From contig JAFXBE010000081.1 of NCBI GenBank assembly GCA_017516765.1, positions 1-41,307 of the forward strand: 41,307 nucleotides of DNA, given 5' to 3'. Positions 15,084 through 24,603 of this stretch are shown one piece after another. Origin of the DNA: Clostridia bacterium (GTDB taxonomy: Bacteria > Bacillota > Clostridia > Christensenellales > Aristaeellaceae). The position numbers were made by a program, and so were the translations under genes. Below the pieces are notes generated by a model. It was not told where the DNA came from. It saw only the letters and a list, made by a program, of their open reading frames with translations, and searched no databases. Position 1 is the first letter of the stretch; every line of letters begins with the position of its first letter.

Positions 15084-15797
15084 CTACATGCGGAAAGTGT
15101 ATTTGTCCCCCCGAATCCATTGGCGGCTCAGGTGCAGGGGCGCACCGTGCTGATCCAGCACCGTTTCGTCCAGCAAAAGCAGGGCATCGCCCACGTCTGC
15201 GCCCAGATGCTTGCTGACAAAGGGGGTAGCATGCCCGAGGGAAATGTCGCGCCGGGCGGAAGAGGGGATCACGCCGTGGCGGTTGAGACAGGCGTAGAGG
15301 GATGCGTCGGCAGCCTCGTCCCGCAGGTAATCGTAAGCGGCGGGAAAACGGGCGATCTCCAGCAGTACGGGTTCGCCGTCGCACAGGCGCAGACGGCACA
15401 GCTCCAGCACACGGGCATCCTGCGGCAGCCCCAGAAGCAGGGCATCCTCGGCGGATGCGGGGATCAGCTGGGCGGTGATGAGCCGGGTATCCGGCTGATG
15501 CCCGCAGGCGGTGCAAGCATGGGTAAAACCGGTCACAGAACGCAGATCCCGGCGCAGCCGCTGCCCGGCAACAAAGGTGCCCTTGCCCTGACGGCGCACA
15601 AGCAGTCCTTCCTGCACAAGATCCAGAATGGCCTTGCGCACGGTGACCCGGCTGACGCCGTAGGTTTCGCACAGCTCCTGCTCGGAGGGGATGCGCCCGC
15701 CCGCAGGATAGACCCCCGCGCCGATGTCGTTGCGGATGCGCTGCATCAGCTGCAGATAAAGGGGGCTCCGGCTGGTTTTTTCAAGGTATTGATTCAT
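15084..15797 (-). CDS. GntR-family regulator, HutC/UTRA type
   Basis: A 237-aa regulator: winged-helix DNA-binding domain at residues 10-75 (GRIPSEQELCETYGVSRVTVRKAI, then LVRRQGKGTFV) and a UTRA ligand domain at about 90-235. UTRA regulators sense small molecules such as sugars phosphates, amino-sugar derivatives or histidine intermediates. The start ATG at 15797 has AAAGGAG. No catabolic or transport genes are adjacent, so its target is unclear; it sits downstream of typA in the same direction with a 144-base palindrome-rich gap. Confidence 0.92.
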   Translation of the reverse strand: MNQYLEKTSRSPLYLQLMQRIRNDIGAGVYPAGGRIPSEQELCETYGVSRVTVRKAILDLVQEGLLVRRQGKGTFVAGQRLRRDLRSVTGFTHACTACGHQPDTRLITAQLIPASAEDALLLGLPQDARVLELCRLRLCDGEPVLLEIARFPAAYDYLRDEAADASLYACLNRHGVIPSSARRDISLGHATPFVSKHLGADVGDALLLLDETVLDQHGAPLHLSRQWIRGDKYTFRM

Positions 15798-15856
15798 TTG
15801 TACTCCTTTTGTGGATCACTGCGCATTCCGACGTTGCCGAAATACGCTTTCCCTGC

Positions 15857-15941
15857 CAAAGGGCAGGATACGCTCCCACTGCCCGACCGGGGTGCAGGGG
15901 ACTTCCCCTGCCAGTCCGGGGTGCAGGGGCACTGCCCCTGC
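15857..15941. repeat. Tandem GC-rich palindromes after typA
   Basis: Two near-identical palindromes (gcaggggacttcccctgc at 15894-15911, gcaggggcactgcccctgc at 15923-15941) with ccggggt spacers, and a third weaker one. They begin at the typA stop codon. Related CAGGGGC palindromes occur at 12737, 12940, 21814 and 40264. They could slow or end transcription, but no T-run follows. Confidence 0.65.
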
Positions 15942-17768
15942 TTAGCCCTTGGCGCGGTAGGCGGCACGGGCGCGCTCTTCGTGACCGAGGATGCGCTTGC
16001 GCATGCGCAGGTTCTTGGGGGTGATCTCCAGCAGCTCGTCGTCGTCGATGAATTCAAGGCATTCCTCAAGGGTGAGGGGATGGACGGTGATGAGGCGGAG
16101 GGAATCTTCGCTGGCGGAGGCGTTGCGCATGTTGGTAACATGCTTCTGCTTGCAGACGTTGACCACCAGATCGTCCGGGCGGGCGTTCTGACCGCAGATC
16201 ATGCCCTTGTAGACGGGGGTCTGCACGCCGATGAAGAGGGTACCGCGCTCCTGGGTGTTGAACAGACCGTAGGAGGTGGTTTCGCCGTCCTCGTGGCAGA
16301 CGAGGGCGCCCAGATTGCGGTGGGGGATATCGCCCTTGACGGGCTCGTAGCGTTCAAAGACGGAGGACATGATGCCTTCGCCGCGGGTATCGGTCATAAA
16401 CTCGCTGCGGTAGCCGAAAAGTCCGCGGGAGGGCACGAGGAACTCCAGGCGTACGCGCTCCATGCCGTGCATGCTCTCCAGAATACCGCGGCGGCGACCC
16501 AGCTTTTCAATAACGGCACCGGCGTAGGCCTGGGGCACGTCGGCGACCATGCGCTCGACGGGCTCGCACTTAACGCCGTCGATCTCCTTGTAGAGCACCT
16601 GGGGCTTGGATACCTGGAACTCGTAGCCCTGACGGCGCATGTTCTCGATGAGGATGCTCAGATGCAGCTCGCCGCGACCGCGTACCTCGAAGGCATCGGG
16701 GCTGTCGGTCTCGTTGACGCGGAGGCTGACATCGGTCTGCAGCTCCTTGAACAGGCGGGCGCGCAGGTGGCGGCTGGTCACGTACTCACCCTCGCGGCCG
16801 GCAAAGGGGCTGTTGTTGACGGAGAAGGTCATGGTAACGGTGGGCTCGGAAATGCGCACGAAGGGCAGGGCTTCGGGGGCTTCGGGGGCGCATACGGTGT
16901 CGCCGATGCTCAGGTCTTCGATGCCGCTCATGGCAACGATATCGCCCATGGAGGCCTCGGTGGCGGGCACACGCTTGAGCCCGTCGAACACATACAGCGC
17001 GCTCAGGCGGATTTGGGGGCTGACGACGCCCTCCTTTTCGTAGTTGGTCTTCACGACCATCATGCCCTCTTTGAGGGTGCCGCGGGTGACGCGCCCGATG
17101 CCGATGCGACCCACATATTCGCTGTAGTCGATGGTGGAGATCTGCGCCTGGGCAGGGCCGTCGGGATCGCCCTCGGGGGCGGGGATGTACTCAAGGATGG
17201 TATCGAAGAGGGGCTTCAGGTTCTCGCCGGGCTTGTCCGGGTCGAGGGTGGCAATGCCCTTGCGTGCGCTGGCATAGATCACGGGGCGGTCGAGAGCGGA
17301 TTCATCCGCACCCAGTTCGATAAAGAGATCCAGCACCTCGTCGATCACCTCGCTGCAGCGGGCATCGGGGCGGTCGATCTTGTTGACCACCACCAGCACG
17401 GGCAGCTTGAGGGAGAGCGCCTTTTTGAGCACGAAGCGGGTCTGGGGCATGGGGCCTTCGAAGCTGTCCACCAAGAGAAGCACGCCGTCCACCATTTTGA
17501 GCACGCGCTCCACCTCGCCGCCAAAATCGGCGTGGCCGGGGGTATCGACGATGTTGATCTTGGTATCGCCGTAACGGATGGCGGTGTTCTTGGCAAGGAT
17601 GGTAATGCCGCGCTCGCGCTCGATATCGCCGGAGTCCATGACGCGGTCGGCGACCTGCTGGTTCTCGCGGAATACGCCGCCCTGCTTGAGCATTTCGTCA
17701 ACAAGGGTGGTCTTGCCGTGGTCAACGTGGGCAATGATGGCAATGTTGCGGATGTCGTTACGGATCAT
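15942..17768 (-). CDS. typA: Translational GTPase TypA/BipA
   Basis: A 608-aa ribosome-associated GTPase related to EF-G, involved in ribosome assembly and stress growth. G1 [15 protein letters not shown] begins near residue 13, the G3 motif [14 protein letters not shown] and G4 NKIDRPDA are intact, and the length is typical. The start ATG at 17768 has AAGAAGG upstream. It lies 57 bases after the DUF559 gene and downstream of prfC on the same strand, so two translational GTPases are neighbours here. Confidence 0.97.
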   Translation of the reverse strand: MIRNDIRNIAIIAHVDHGKTTLVDEMLKQGGVFRENQQVADRVMDSGDIERERGITILAKNTAIRYGDTKINIVDTPGHADFGGEVERVLKMVDGVLLLVDSFEGPMPQTRFVLKKALSLKLPVLVVVNKIDRPDARCSEVIDEVLDLFIELGADESALDRPVIYASARKGIATLDPDKPGENLKPLFDTILEYIPAPEGDPDGPAQAQISTIDYSEYVGRIGIGRVTRGTLKEGMMVVKTNYEKEGVVSPQIRLSALYVFDGLKRVPATEASMGDIVAMSGIEDLSIGDTVCAPEAPEALPFVRISEPTVTMTFSVNNSPFAGREGEYVTSRHLRARLFKELQTDVSLRVNETDSPDAFEVRGRGELHLSILIENMRRQGYEFQVSKPQVLYKEIDGVKCEPVERMVADVPQAYAGAVIEKLGRRRGILESMHGMERVRLEFLVPSRGLFGYRSEFMTDTRGEGIMSSVFERYEPVKGDIPHRNLGALVCHEDGETTSYGLFNTQERGTLFIGVQTPVYKGMICGQNARPDDLVVNVCKQKHVTNMRNASASEDSLRLITVHPLTLEECLEFIDDDELLEITPKNLRMRKRILGHEERARAAYRAKG

Positions 17769-17825
17769 AGCGTGGGATTCCTTCTTTCTTAACTTAAGGG
17801 ATATGACCCTGATGGGGTGAGTTGA

Positions 17826-18266
17826 TCATTCGTGGGGGATGGGGAAAGGCTCCCTTGTGCAAAGGGAGCTGTCAGCGCTTGCGCTGACTGAGGGATTGTC
17901 CGCTTTCTTTTTCAAAGCCTGCTTGACTGCTGCATCGATGTAGAGACAAACGCCCTCAAAATTCTGGTTGATCTGATTGTTGGAGATTCGCAACACTTGT
18001 AGATCGTACCCTTCCAAAAAGCGGGTGCGTTCTGCATCCTTGAGCAGGTTTTCGTCGGTGTAGTGCTGGGAACCGTCCAGCTCCACCACCAAATGTGCTT
18101 TGGCACAATAGAAATCGGCGATGTAGTGTCCCAGAACCTTTTGCCGCATGAAACGCACCGGATAGCTGCGCAGGTAATCGTACCAGAGATGGCGTTCTTC
18201 CTTCGTCATATCGGAACGCAGCTGCTTTGCCAGAGGCACCAGCTGCCTGTTGTGCTTGCGCTGCAT
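17826..18266 (-). CDS. DUF559 / Vsr-like endonuclease-domain protein, second copy
   Basis: 146 aa. The core matches the protein at 14310-14675 (MTKEERHLWYDYL, IADFYCAKAHLVVELDGSQH), so they are paralogues. The C-terminus after residue about 122 is translated from a family A palindrome (17847-17900): SVSASADSSLCTREPF is simply the hairpin read as protein. The original stop codon was probably lost when the palindrome arrived. The start ATG at 18266 follows GGAGG by 8 bases. It may be co-transcribed with typA. Confidence 0.82.
   Translation of the reverse strand: MQRKHNRQLVPLAKQLRSDMTKEERHLWYDYLRSYPVRFMRQKVLGHYIADFYCAKAHLVVELDGSQHYTDENLLKDAERTRFLEGYDLQVLRISNNQINQNFEGVCLYIDAAVKQALKKKADNPSVSASADSSLCTREPFPIPHE
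17847..17900 (+). repeat. Family A palindrome (attgtcc subtype) inside a coding end
   Basis: ggctccctt / aagggagct hairpin with loop gtgca, then gtcagcgc/gcgctgac hairpin, then tgagggattgtcc. It differs from the gagggtgcc subtype in its last bases. It supplies the last codons of the DUF559 gene. Confidence 0.75.
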
Positions 18267-18295
18267 TTGAAGATCCTCCGACGGGGTGGTTTTTT

Positions 18296-18545
18296 GCGGC
18301 TCCCTTGTGCAAAGGGAGCTGCCCCGAAGGGGCTGAGGGATTGTACCCTGCTCAGACATGCGAGCCGGGGAACAACCCTTCCGTCACGGCTTCGCCGTGC
18401 CACCGGCCCGGTCGTTCAATCGTCGCAGAGCGCACTAACCGTGCCCTCTGCTCGTTTCACTCCCCACCTGCGGGTCGCTTTGCACTTCGTGCAAGTGCCC
18501 ACTGGGCACGCGCTTCCCTCCGGTGCCTTGCACAGGGGAGGCTTT
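18296..18545 (-). repeat. Family A unit and family B copy 4
   Basis: 18296-18345 is a family A unit of the ggattgt subtype. 18405-18545, read on the minus strand, is a family B element of the second subtype: gtgcccagtgggcac, ttgcacgaagtgcaa, gcgacccgcag, gtggggagtgaaacgag, long hairpin gcagagggcac / gtgcgctctgc with loop ggtta, then gacgattga. It fills the gap between prfC and the DUF559 gene. Confidence 0.8.
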
Positions 18546-18579
18546 CTCCGGGTGTCCGGGGCATCCTTTCCATCCGCCG

Positions 18580-20181
<1,602 letters not shown>

Positions 20182-20238
20182 TGGAATGGCTTCCTCGCTT
20201 CCTTACATTTGGTTCTGTAATGATTGATACAACTCTAA

Positions 20239-20268
20239 ATTGTACTATAACGATATATGATGTGTCAA
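20239..20268 (-). promoter_or_regulatory. Promoter of prfC
   Basis: On the minus strand TTGACA (20268-20263) and TACAAT (20244-20239), 18-base spacer, start codon about 58 bases downstream. Confidence 0.75.
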
Positions 20269-20460
20269 CATGGACGTTCTGCCCGCCGAAGGCGGACCGC
20301 TCGCCCCGGGAGTGGACAACAGGAGCCGCAGCTTAAAGGGGAAGGGGCCCTGCCCTTCCCCACGCTGCTTGCGTGTGGGCCCGTCCTCGCCCCTTCGGGG
20401 CTGCGTTGCGGGCCCCGCTGGGCGGGGCGGGGATATGAAAAAGCCTCCCTTGAGTAAAGG

Positions 20461-20840
20461 GCGACGAAGGGAAGTGTGTGCCCGGTGGCGACGAAGGGAA
20501 GTGTGTGCCCGGTGGCGACGAAGGGAAGTGTGTGCCCGGTGGGCACAACGGCGAAGCCGTTAACGACCCGCAGTCGTCAACCGAAACGAGTGTAGGCTAC
20601 GGCAGTAGCCTGCACGACGATTGAGGTTGCGGAACACAACGGCGAAGCCGTTAACGACCCGCAGTCGTCAACCGAAACGAGTGTAGGCTACGGCAGTAGC
20701 CTGCACGACGATTGAGGTTGCGGAACACAACGGCGAAGCCGTTAACGACCCGCAGTCGGGGAGCGAAACGAGGGCTGGGCACGGTAGTGCCCAGAACGAC
20801 GATTGAGCGATCGGGGGGTGGCTCGCCGCAAGGCGAGACG
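20461..20840 (+). repeat. Family B tandem array (copies 5-7)
   Basis: A 27-base unit (gcgacgaagggaag...cccggtg) occurs three times in a row at 20461-20541. Then a 91-base unit starting cacaacggcg occurs at 20544, 20635 and 20726. The first two 91-base units are practically identical; the third switches after cccgcagtcgg to the second subtype (ggggagcgaaacgag, hairpin ggctgggcac / gtgcccag). The array ends in a family A tail (cggagggattgtcc). A GC-rich stretch without genes (20270-20460) precedes it. Confidence 0.92.
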
Positions 20841-20892
20841 GAGGGATTGTCCCTGCGATCCCCATTGGGCGGGGGATAGATACCATTCCCCC

Positions 20893-20923
20893 AAAAAAAG
20901 AAGGCCGACACACAGTCAGCCTC
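20893..20923 (-). terminator. Terminator of the secreted protein gene
   Basis: On the minus strand aggctga (20922-20916) pairs with tcggcct (20908-20902), followed by T7 (20899-20893). It begins 8 bases after the stop. Confidence 0.8.
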
Positions 20924-20930
20924 CAATGGG

Positions 20931-21518
20931 TCAATATTCGTTGGCAATGGCTTCTTCCCGCCACTCCTGCACCAGCTGGTATACATCATAGAGATTCAGC
21001 CGTGCATGAACATAGCTGTACACTTCCCAGAACTCATCGCCGATGGGCATGTAGCCGCCCTTTTTCAAAATCGGCACGGGGTTGGGCTTGGCATCGGTAT
21101 ACAGGGTGATGTAGTAAGAGGTGCCGTCGCACACATCCCAATCCTCCCGCACCTGGAGACTGGCGATCCGCTCCGGGCTGGCAAAGGCGGCCACTCGGTC
21201 GTAGTTGTGTTGGCTCATCTGGAGGGTTGCGATGGTGACTTCCCCCTCATCAGGCAGGATGTCAGCAGCCGCATTCCCGGAGGAAGCCGGAGCAAACTCG
21301 GCGGGTACCGTAATGCGGATGGTGCCGTCGGTGTACAGATAGACCTCCGCATCGGCGCACATGGCAGGCGTGCCGTAGCCATCACCCGGGTAGTTGATGG
21401 AAAGCAGGATGGTTTCGCTCAGGGGCAGATCGTCCGGTAGGCCACCGTCGGGTTGGCTGCCAGTCAGCGGCATCAGCAGGGAAAAGAGGGCGAAAAGGAT
21501 GGCAATGAGTTTGGACAT
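20931..21518 (-). CDS. Secreted hypothetical protein, 195 aa
   Basis: Signal peptide at residues 1-20 (LIAILFALFSLLMPLTG) without a lipobox Cys. The mature protein is mostly beta-strand in appearance (ETILLSINYPGDG, AEVYLYTDGTIRITV, EGEVTIATLQM, SYYITLYTDA) with a C-terminal helix (YVHARLNLYDVYQLVQEWREE). Two cysteines only. I do not recognise a family. The ATG at 21518 has AAGGAGG. It is a single-gene unit with its own terminator. Confidence 0.75.
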   Translation of the reverse strand: MSKLIAILFALFSLLMPLTGSQPDGGLPDDLPLSETILLSINYPGDGYGTPAMCADAEVYLYTDGTIRITVPAEFAPASSGNAAADILPDEGEVTIATLQMSQHNYDRVAAFASPERIASLQVREDWDVCDGTSYYITLYTDAKPNPVPILKKGGYMPIGDEFWEVYSYVHARLNLYDVYQLVQEWREEAIANEY

Positions 21519-21670
21519 GGGTGGCCTCCTTGGAATGGAAAAATATTCTGAGATCAGTGTACCATAATCTGTCACAAAAAAGAAAGGCAGTCCTGCAACA
21601 AAGAAAGTCAATCCAAATAAAAACCCACCCCTTGCGCTCCTGAAAGGAGCACAAAGAGCGGGATTCTTAA

Positions 21671-21790
21671 GGGCGACGGAGGGAAGTGTGTGCCCGGTGG
21701 GCACTTGCGCTAAGCGCAAAACGACCCGCAGTCGTCAACCGAAACGAGTACAGGCTACGGCAGTAGCCTGTACGACGATTGAGGTTGCGG
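21671..21790 (+). repeat. Family B multi-hairpin element, copy 8
   Basis: Contains gtgcccggtgggcac, ttgcgctaagcgcaa, cgacccgcagtcgtc, an 11-bp perfect hairpin gtacaggctac / gtagcctgtac with loop ggca, and gacgattgaggttgcgg. It is enclosed by cttaagggc (21666-21674) and gcccttaag (21799-21807), the two halves of a split palindrome. The gap 21519-21854 holds otherwise only the palindrome tcaggggcaggcccctga (21814-21832). Confidence 0.85.
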
Positions 21791-21854
21791 ACACTTGGCC
21801 CTTAAGCGGGGTTGTCAGGGGCAGGCCCCTGACCCCTGCGGAGCAGAAAAGCGT

Positions 21855-22277
21855 TTACCCGTCCTGACGGGCGCCGAAGTTGACGGCGGTATCGCCCTGC
21901 TGGTTGGCGCCGAACTCATAGTCCTTGCCGGGCAGCACAGCGTTCATGAAGATACCCACCAGAGCGGCCACAGCCAGACCGGACAGGCTGATGTTCACCT
22001 TGCCGATGGTGAAGGCGATGGGAGCGGTGTAGTGGATGCCGATGGCCAGCACCAGAATAACGGCGGCAACCAGCACGTTGCGGCTCTTGGTGAAGTCCAC
22101 CTTGTTTTCCACCACGTTTCGCACACCCACGGCAGAGATCATGCCGTAGAGCACCATGCTGACGCCGCCCATGGTGGCGGTGGGCATGGCAACGATGAGA
22201 GCGGCGAACTTGGGGCAGAAGCTGAGCAGGATGGCGAACACGGCAGCCAGACGGACCACCATGGGATCGAATACCTT
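21855..22277 (-). pseudogene. C-terminal remnant of an NCS2 uracil-permease-type transporter
   Basis: About 140 residues match the C-terminal third of uracil/xanthine permeases: KVFDPMVVRLAAVFAIL, CPKFAALI, TATMGGVSMVLYGMI, SRNVLVAAVILVLAIG, then the last two membrane helices. The normal protein has about 420 residues and twelve or more helices; the first two thirds are missing. The reading frame breaks exactly where the terminator of the next gene (22281-22323) begins. There is no start signal, so this is a deletion remnant. It may still be read from the upstream transcript if the terminator leaks. Confidence 0.85.
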
Positions 22278-22280
22278 GCT

Positions 22281-22323
22281 AAAGAAAAGCGCCGGTTCCC
22301 CTTTGATCGGGGAAACCGGCGCT
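22281..22323 (-). terminator. Terminator of the CxxC repeat protein gene
   Basis: A stem of about 14 bp (agcgccggttcccc / ggggaaaccggcgct, one bulge) followed on the minus strand by ttttcttt. It begins 16 bases after the stop. Confidence 0.88.
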
Positions 22324-22338
22324 CCGGGTTGTTTGGGT

Positions 22339-24024
22339 TTATTCGGCGGCAGGCATAAAGGCGTAGGTGCCGGCGGCGGTGAGGGTGAAGGTCAGCTTTC
22401 CATCTTCCATGACATAGGGCAGCTCGGTGAGGGTGCCATCCTCCATGAGCATGACCAGTCTGGTACCGGTCAGCATGGCTGTGGTCTCCTCATCGCAGGT
22501 CAGCTGTACTTCCACTGCGCAGGGCAGCTCCGCTTCTTCGCCGTTCAGCGTCATGACGGTACGGTATACGCTGATGGCATTCTCAAGGGCAGCATCGAAT
22601 GTCCGGCGGTTCAGACATTCCTCCAGCACCAGCTGAGCGCCTTCGGGAATGTTCTCCTCCGTGAAGGTAAGTGTCGCTGCTTCGTAGAAGGCAGCCTTTT
22701 CGCACACGGTGCAGATGCCGTCCGTGTATTTGTGACCGGCAGGTGCCGGGTAATCCACATAGGAATGGCCGCAGCTGCTGCAGGTGAAGCGACGCTTGCC
22801 TTCCTCGGTGCAGGTACGGGCCTTGAGCACCTCCTTCTGGTACTGGTGACCGGGAGAGGGCAGAACCTGCACGTAGCTGTCGCCGCAGTTGTAGCAGGTG
22901 AAGCGGAGCACGCCGTCCTCGGTGCAGGTGGGCTGGGAGGTGATATCCTCGCCGTAGTCATGCCCCGTGGCGTCAACGGATTCTTCCGCCAGCACAGCGC
23001 CACAATCGGAGCAGATCTGCTGCTGCTTGCCATCGGTGCTGCAGGTGGGGCTCTGTGTCTCCTGCCAGGAGCTGTTGGCGTGGGCGCAGGAGCCGGCACC
23101 GCAAACGGTGCAGATGCCGTTGACGGTGTTATGTCCGGGGGATGCGATCACATCGCTGTAGGTATCGCCGCAGTTGTAGCAGGTGAAGCGGACAACGCCA
23201 TCCTCGGTGCAGGTGGGCTGGGAGACGATATCCTCGCCGTAGTCATGCCCCGGGGCGGCAACGGAGTCTTCCGCCAGCACAGCGCCGCAGTCGGAGCAGA
23301 TCTGCTGCTGCTTGCCATCGGTGCTGCAGGTGGGGCTCTGGGTCTCCTGCCAGGAGGCATTGGCGTGGGCGCAGGAGCCGGCACCGCAAACGGTGCAGAT
23401 GCCGTTGACGGTGTTATGTCCGGGGGATGCGATCACATCGCTGTAGGTATCGCCGCAGTTGTAGCAGGTGAAGCGGACAACGCCGTCCTCGGTGCAGGTG
23501 GGCTGGGAGACGATATCCTCGCCGTAGTCATGCCCCGTGGCGGCAACGTAGTCTTCCGCCAGCACAGCGCCGCAGTCGGAGCAGATCTGCTGCTGCTTGC
23601 CATCGGTGCTGCAGGTGGGGCTCTGGGTCTCCTGCCAGGAGGTGTTGGCGTGGGTGCAGGAGCCGGCACCACAAATGGTGCAGATGCCGTTGACGGTGTT
23701 GTGTCCGAGGGATGGGATCACAACGCTGTAGGTATCGCCGCAGTTGTAGCAGGTGAAGCGCTCAACGCCGTCCTCGGTGCAGGTGGGCTCGGAGGCGATA
23801 TCCTCGCCGTAGTCATGCCCCGTGGCGTCAACGTATTCTTCCATCAGCACAGCGCCGCAGTCGGAGCAGATCCGCTGCAGCTTGCCATCGGTGCTGCAGG
23901 TGGGGCTCTGTGTCTCCTGCCAGGAGCTGTTGGCGTGTGCGCAGGACTCCTCGCCCAAAGCACAGGTCGTACCTGCTGTTACAAGCAGGCAAACAACAAA
24001 AAGAACAGAGAGCAGTTTTTTCAT
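22339..24024 (-). CDS. Secreted CxxC repeat protein, 561 aa
   Basis: Signal peptide at residues 1-24 (LLSVLFVVCLLVTAGTTCALG). Residues 27-406 hold four repeats of 95 residues, each with CSTDG, ICSDCG, GHDYG, CTEDG, FTCYNCG and ICTVCG, that is three CxxC pairs per repeat plus single Cys-Thr and GH motifs. Two short further modules follow (CTEEG, TCSSCG, ICTVC), then a C-terminal beta-rich domain (about 430-561) without Cys pairs. Similar CxxC/GH repeats are common in surface proteins of gut Bacillota; binding of metal is likely, function unknown. The ATG at 24024 gives the signal peptide. A consensus promoter lies upstream. Confidence 0.85.
   Translation of the reverse strand: MKKLLSVLFVVCLLVTAGTTCALGEESCAHANSSWQETQSPTCSTDGKLQRICSDCGAVLMEEYVDATGHDYGEDIASEPTCTEDGVERFTCYNCGDTYSVVIPSLGHNTVNGICTICGAGSCTHANTSWQETQSPTCSTDGKQQQICSDCGAVLAEDYVAATGHDYGEDIVSQPTCTEDGVVRFTCYNCGDTYSDVIASPGHNTVNGICTVCGAGSCAHANASWQETQSPTCSTDGKQQQICSDCGAVLAEDSVAAPGHDYGEDIVSQPTCTEDGVVRFTCYNCGDTYSDVIASPGHNTVNGICTVCGAGSCAHANSSWQETQSPTCSTDGKQQQICSDCGAVLAEESVDATGHDYGEDITSQPTCTEDGVLRFTCYNCGDSYVQVLPSPGHQYQKEVLKARTCTEEGKRRFTCSSCGHSYVDYPAPAGHKYTDGICTVCEKAAFYEAATLTFTEENIPEGAQLVLEECLNRRTFDAALENAISVYRTVMTLNGEEAELPCAVEVQLTCDEETTAMLTGTRLVMLMEDGTLTELPYVMEDGKLTFTLTAAGTYAFMPAAE
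22807..23946 (-). repeat. 285-bp coding tandem repeat, four units
   Basis: Markers such as cttgccatcg recur at 23026, 23311, 23596 and 23881, exactly 285 bases apart. The two middle units are nearly identical at the base level; the outer two have drifted more, and the last ends early. This points to recent unit duplication or gene conversion. Confidence 0.95.
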
Positions 24025-24070
24025 CGCAAGTTCCCTCGCTTTTTGATATGATCGGTTTTCGACCAATTTC

Positions 24071-24099
24071 ATTATAGTGTCTATGTGTCTGGCTGTCAA
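24071..24099 (-). promoter_or_regulatory. Consensus promoter of the CxxC repeat protein gene
   Basis: On the minus strand TTGACA (24099-24094) and TATAAT (24076-24071) with a 17-base spacer, both perfect. Start codon 47 bases downstream. High expression is expected. Confidence 0.88.
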
Positions 24100-24193
24100 T
24101 CTGTATGAAAGTATAGGGCAAGCCGCATATCCTGCAACCTCCGGCGCAGCCGACTGATGGCAGGGTGCCCTTTGCCCATTGTCTGTACACCAC

Positions 24194-24586
24194 AAGCCCC
24201 CTCCCGGCTTGGGAGGGGGCTTCAGGTCGTCAAAAAACACGCCTGCGGCGGCTTTTTTGACGAGACTACCGTCATCTGCATTGCACCGTTTGCCTACGAG
24301 CCCTTGGCTCCCCGGGCGGCAAACGGCGGGCTACCGCCTTCCTTTCTGAACCCCTTGCTGCGCAAGGGTTCCGAAACCATCGGAAGGGTGAACGCAGTGA
24401 ACCGAGGCGTGAGGACAGCGCGATAGCGCTCCCACAGCGCCGAAGCCCAAAGCCGACCACAGGTCGGCTTTGGGCCGCAATGCACGCCGCTGGTTTCGGT
24501 TTGGCAATTGGAGGGCCGCGGCCCGACCACACCTCTGAAGTTTGTCAACAGTCTGAGCCGCAGGGAACAAATCCCCCGCGGCTCCT
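24194..24586 (+). repeat. Family C hairpin element, copy 2 (longest)
   Basis: Order: hairpin gccccctccc / gggagggggc (24196-24220); linker tcaggtcGTCAAAAAA with partner TTTTTTGACgagac (24229-24276); the block ctccccgggcggcaaacggc shared with copy 1; hairpin ccccttgc/gcaagggg; an extra ~115 bases absent from copy 1, with an imperfect hairpin cccaaagccgacc / ggtcggctttggg; acgccgctggtttcgg; and the linker tttgtcaaCAGTCTGA with a final hairpin gagccgc/gcggctc. Fills the gap between the CxxC protein promoter and the antiporter gene. Confidence 0.8.
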
Positions 24587-24603
24587 GACTTGGAAAGAGC
24601 AGT

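Noticed and set aside
14964..17792. Very long open frame on the plus strand opposite typA and the GntR gene
   Set aside because: It is a mirror of codon bias in GC-rich genes (Leu/Val/Gly/His-rich product, no motif, no ribosome binding site).
20461..20840. Tandem array as a CRISPR array
   Set aside because: The 91-base units are contiguous without unique spacers and are variants of an element that occurs singly elsewhere; no cas genes.
22156..24051. Plus-strand open frame opposite the CxxC repeat protein with Gly/Ala/Val repeats
   Set aside because: The repeat is explained by the minus-strand gene, which has a signal peptide, promoter and terminator.
24555..24584. Hairpin as terminator of the antiporter gene
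   Set aside because: The stem is good but there is no T-run on either side; kept as part of the family C element only.
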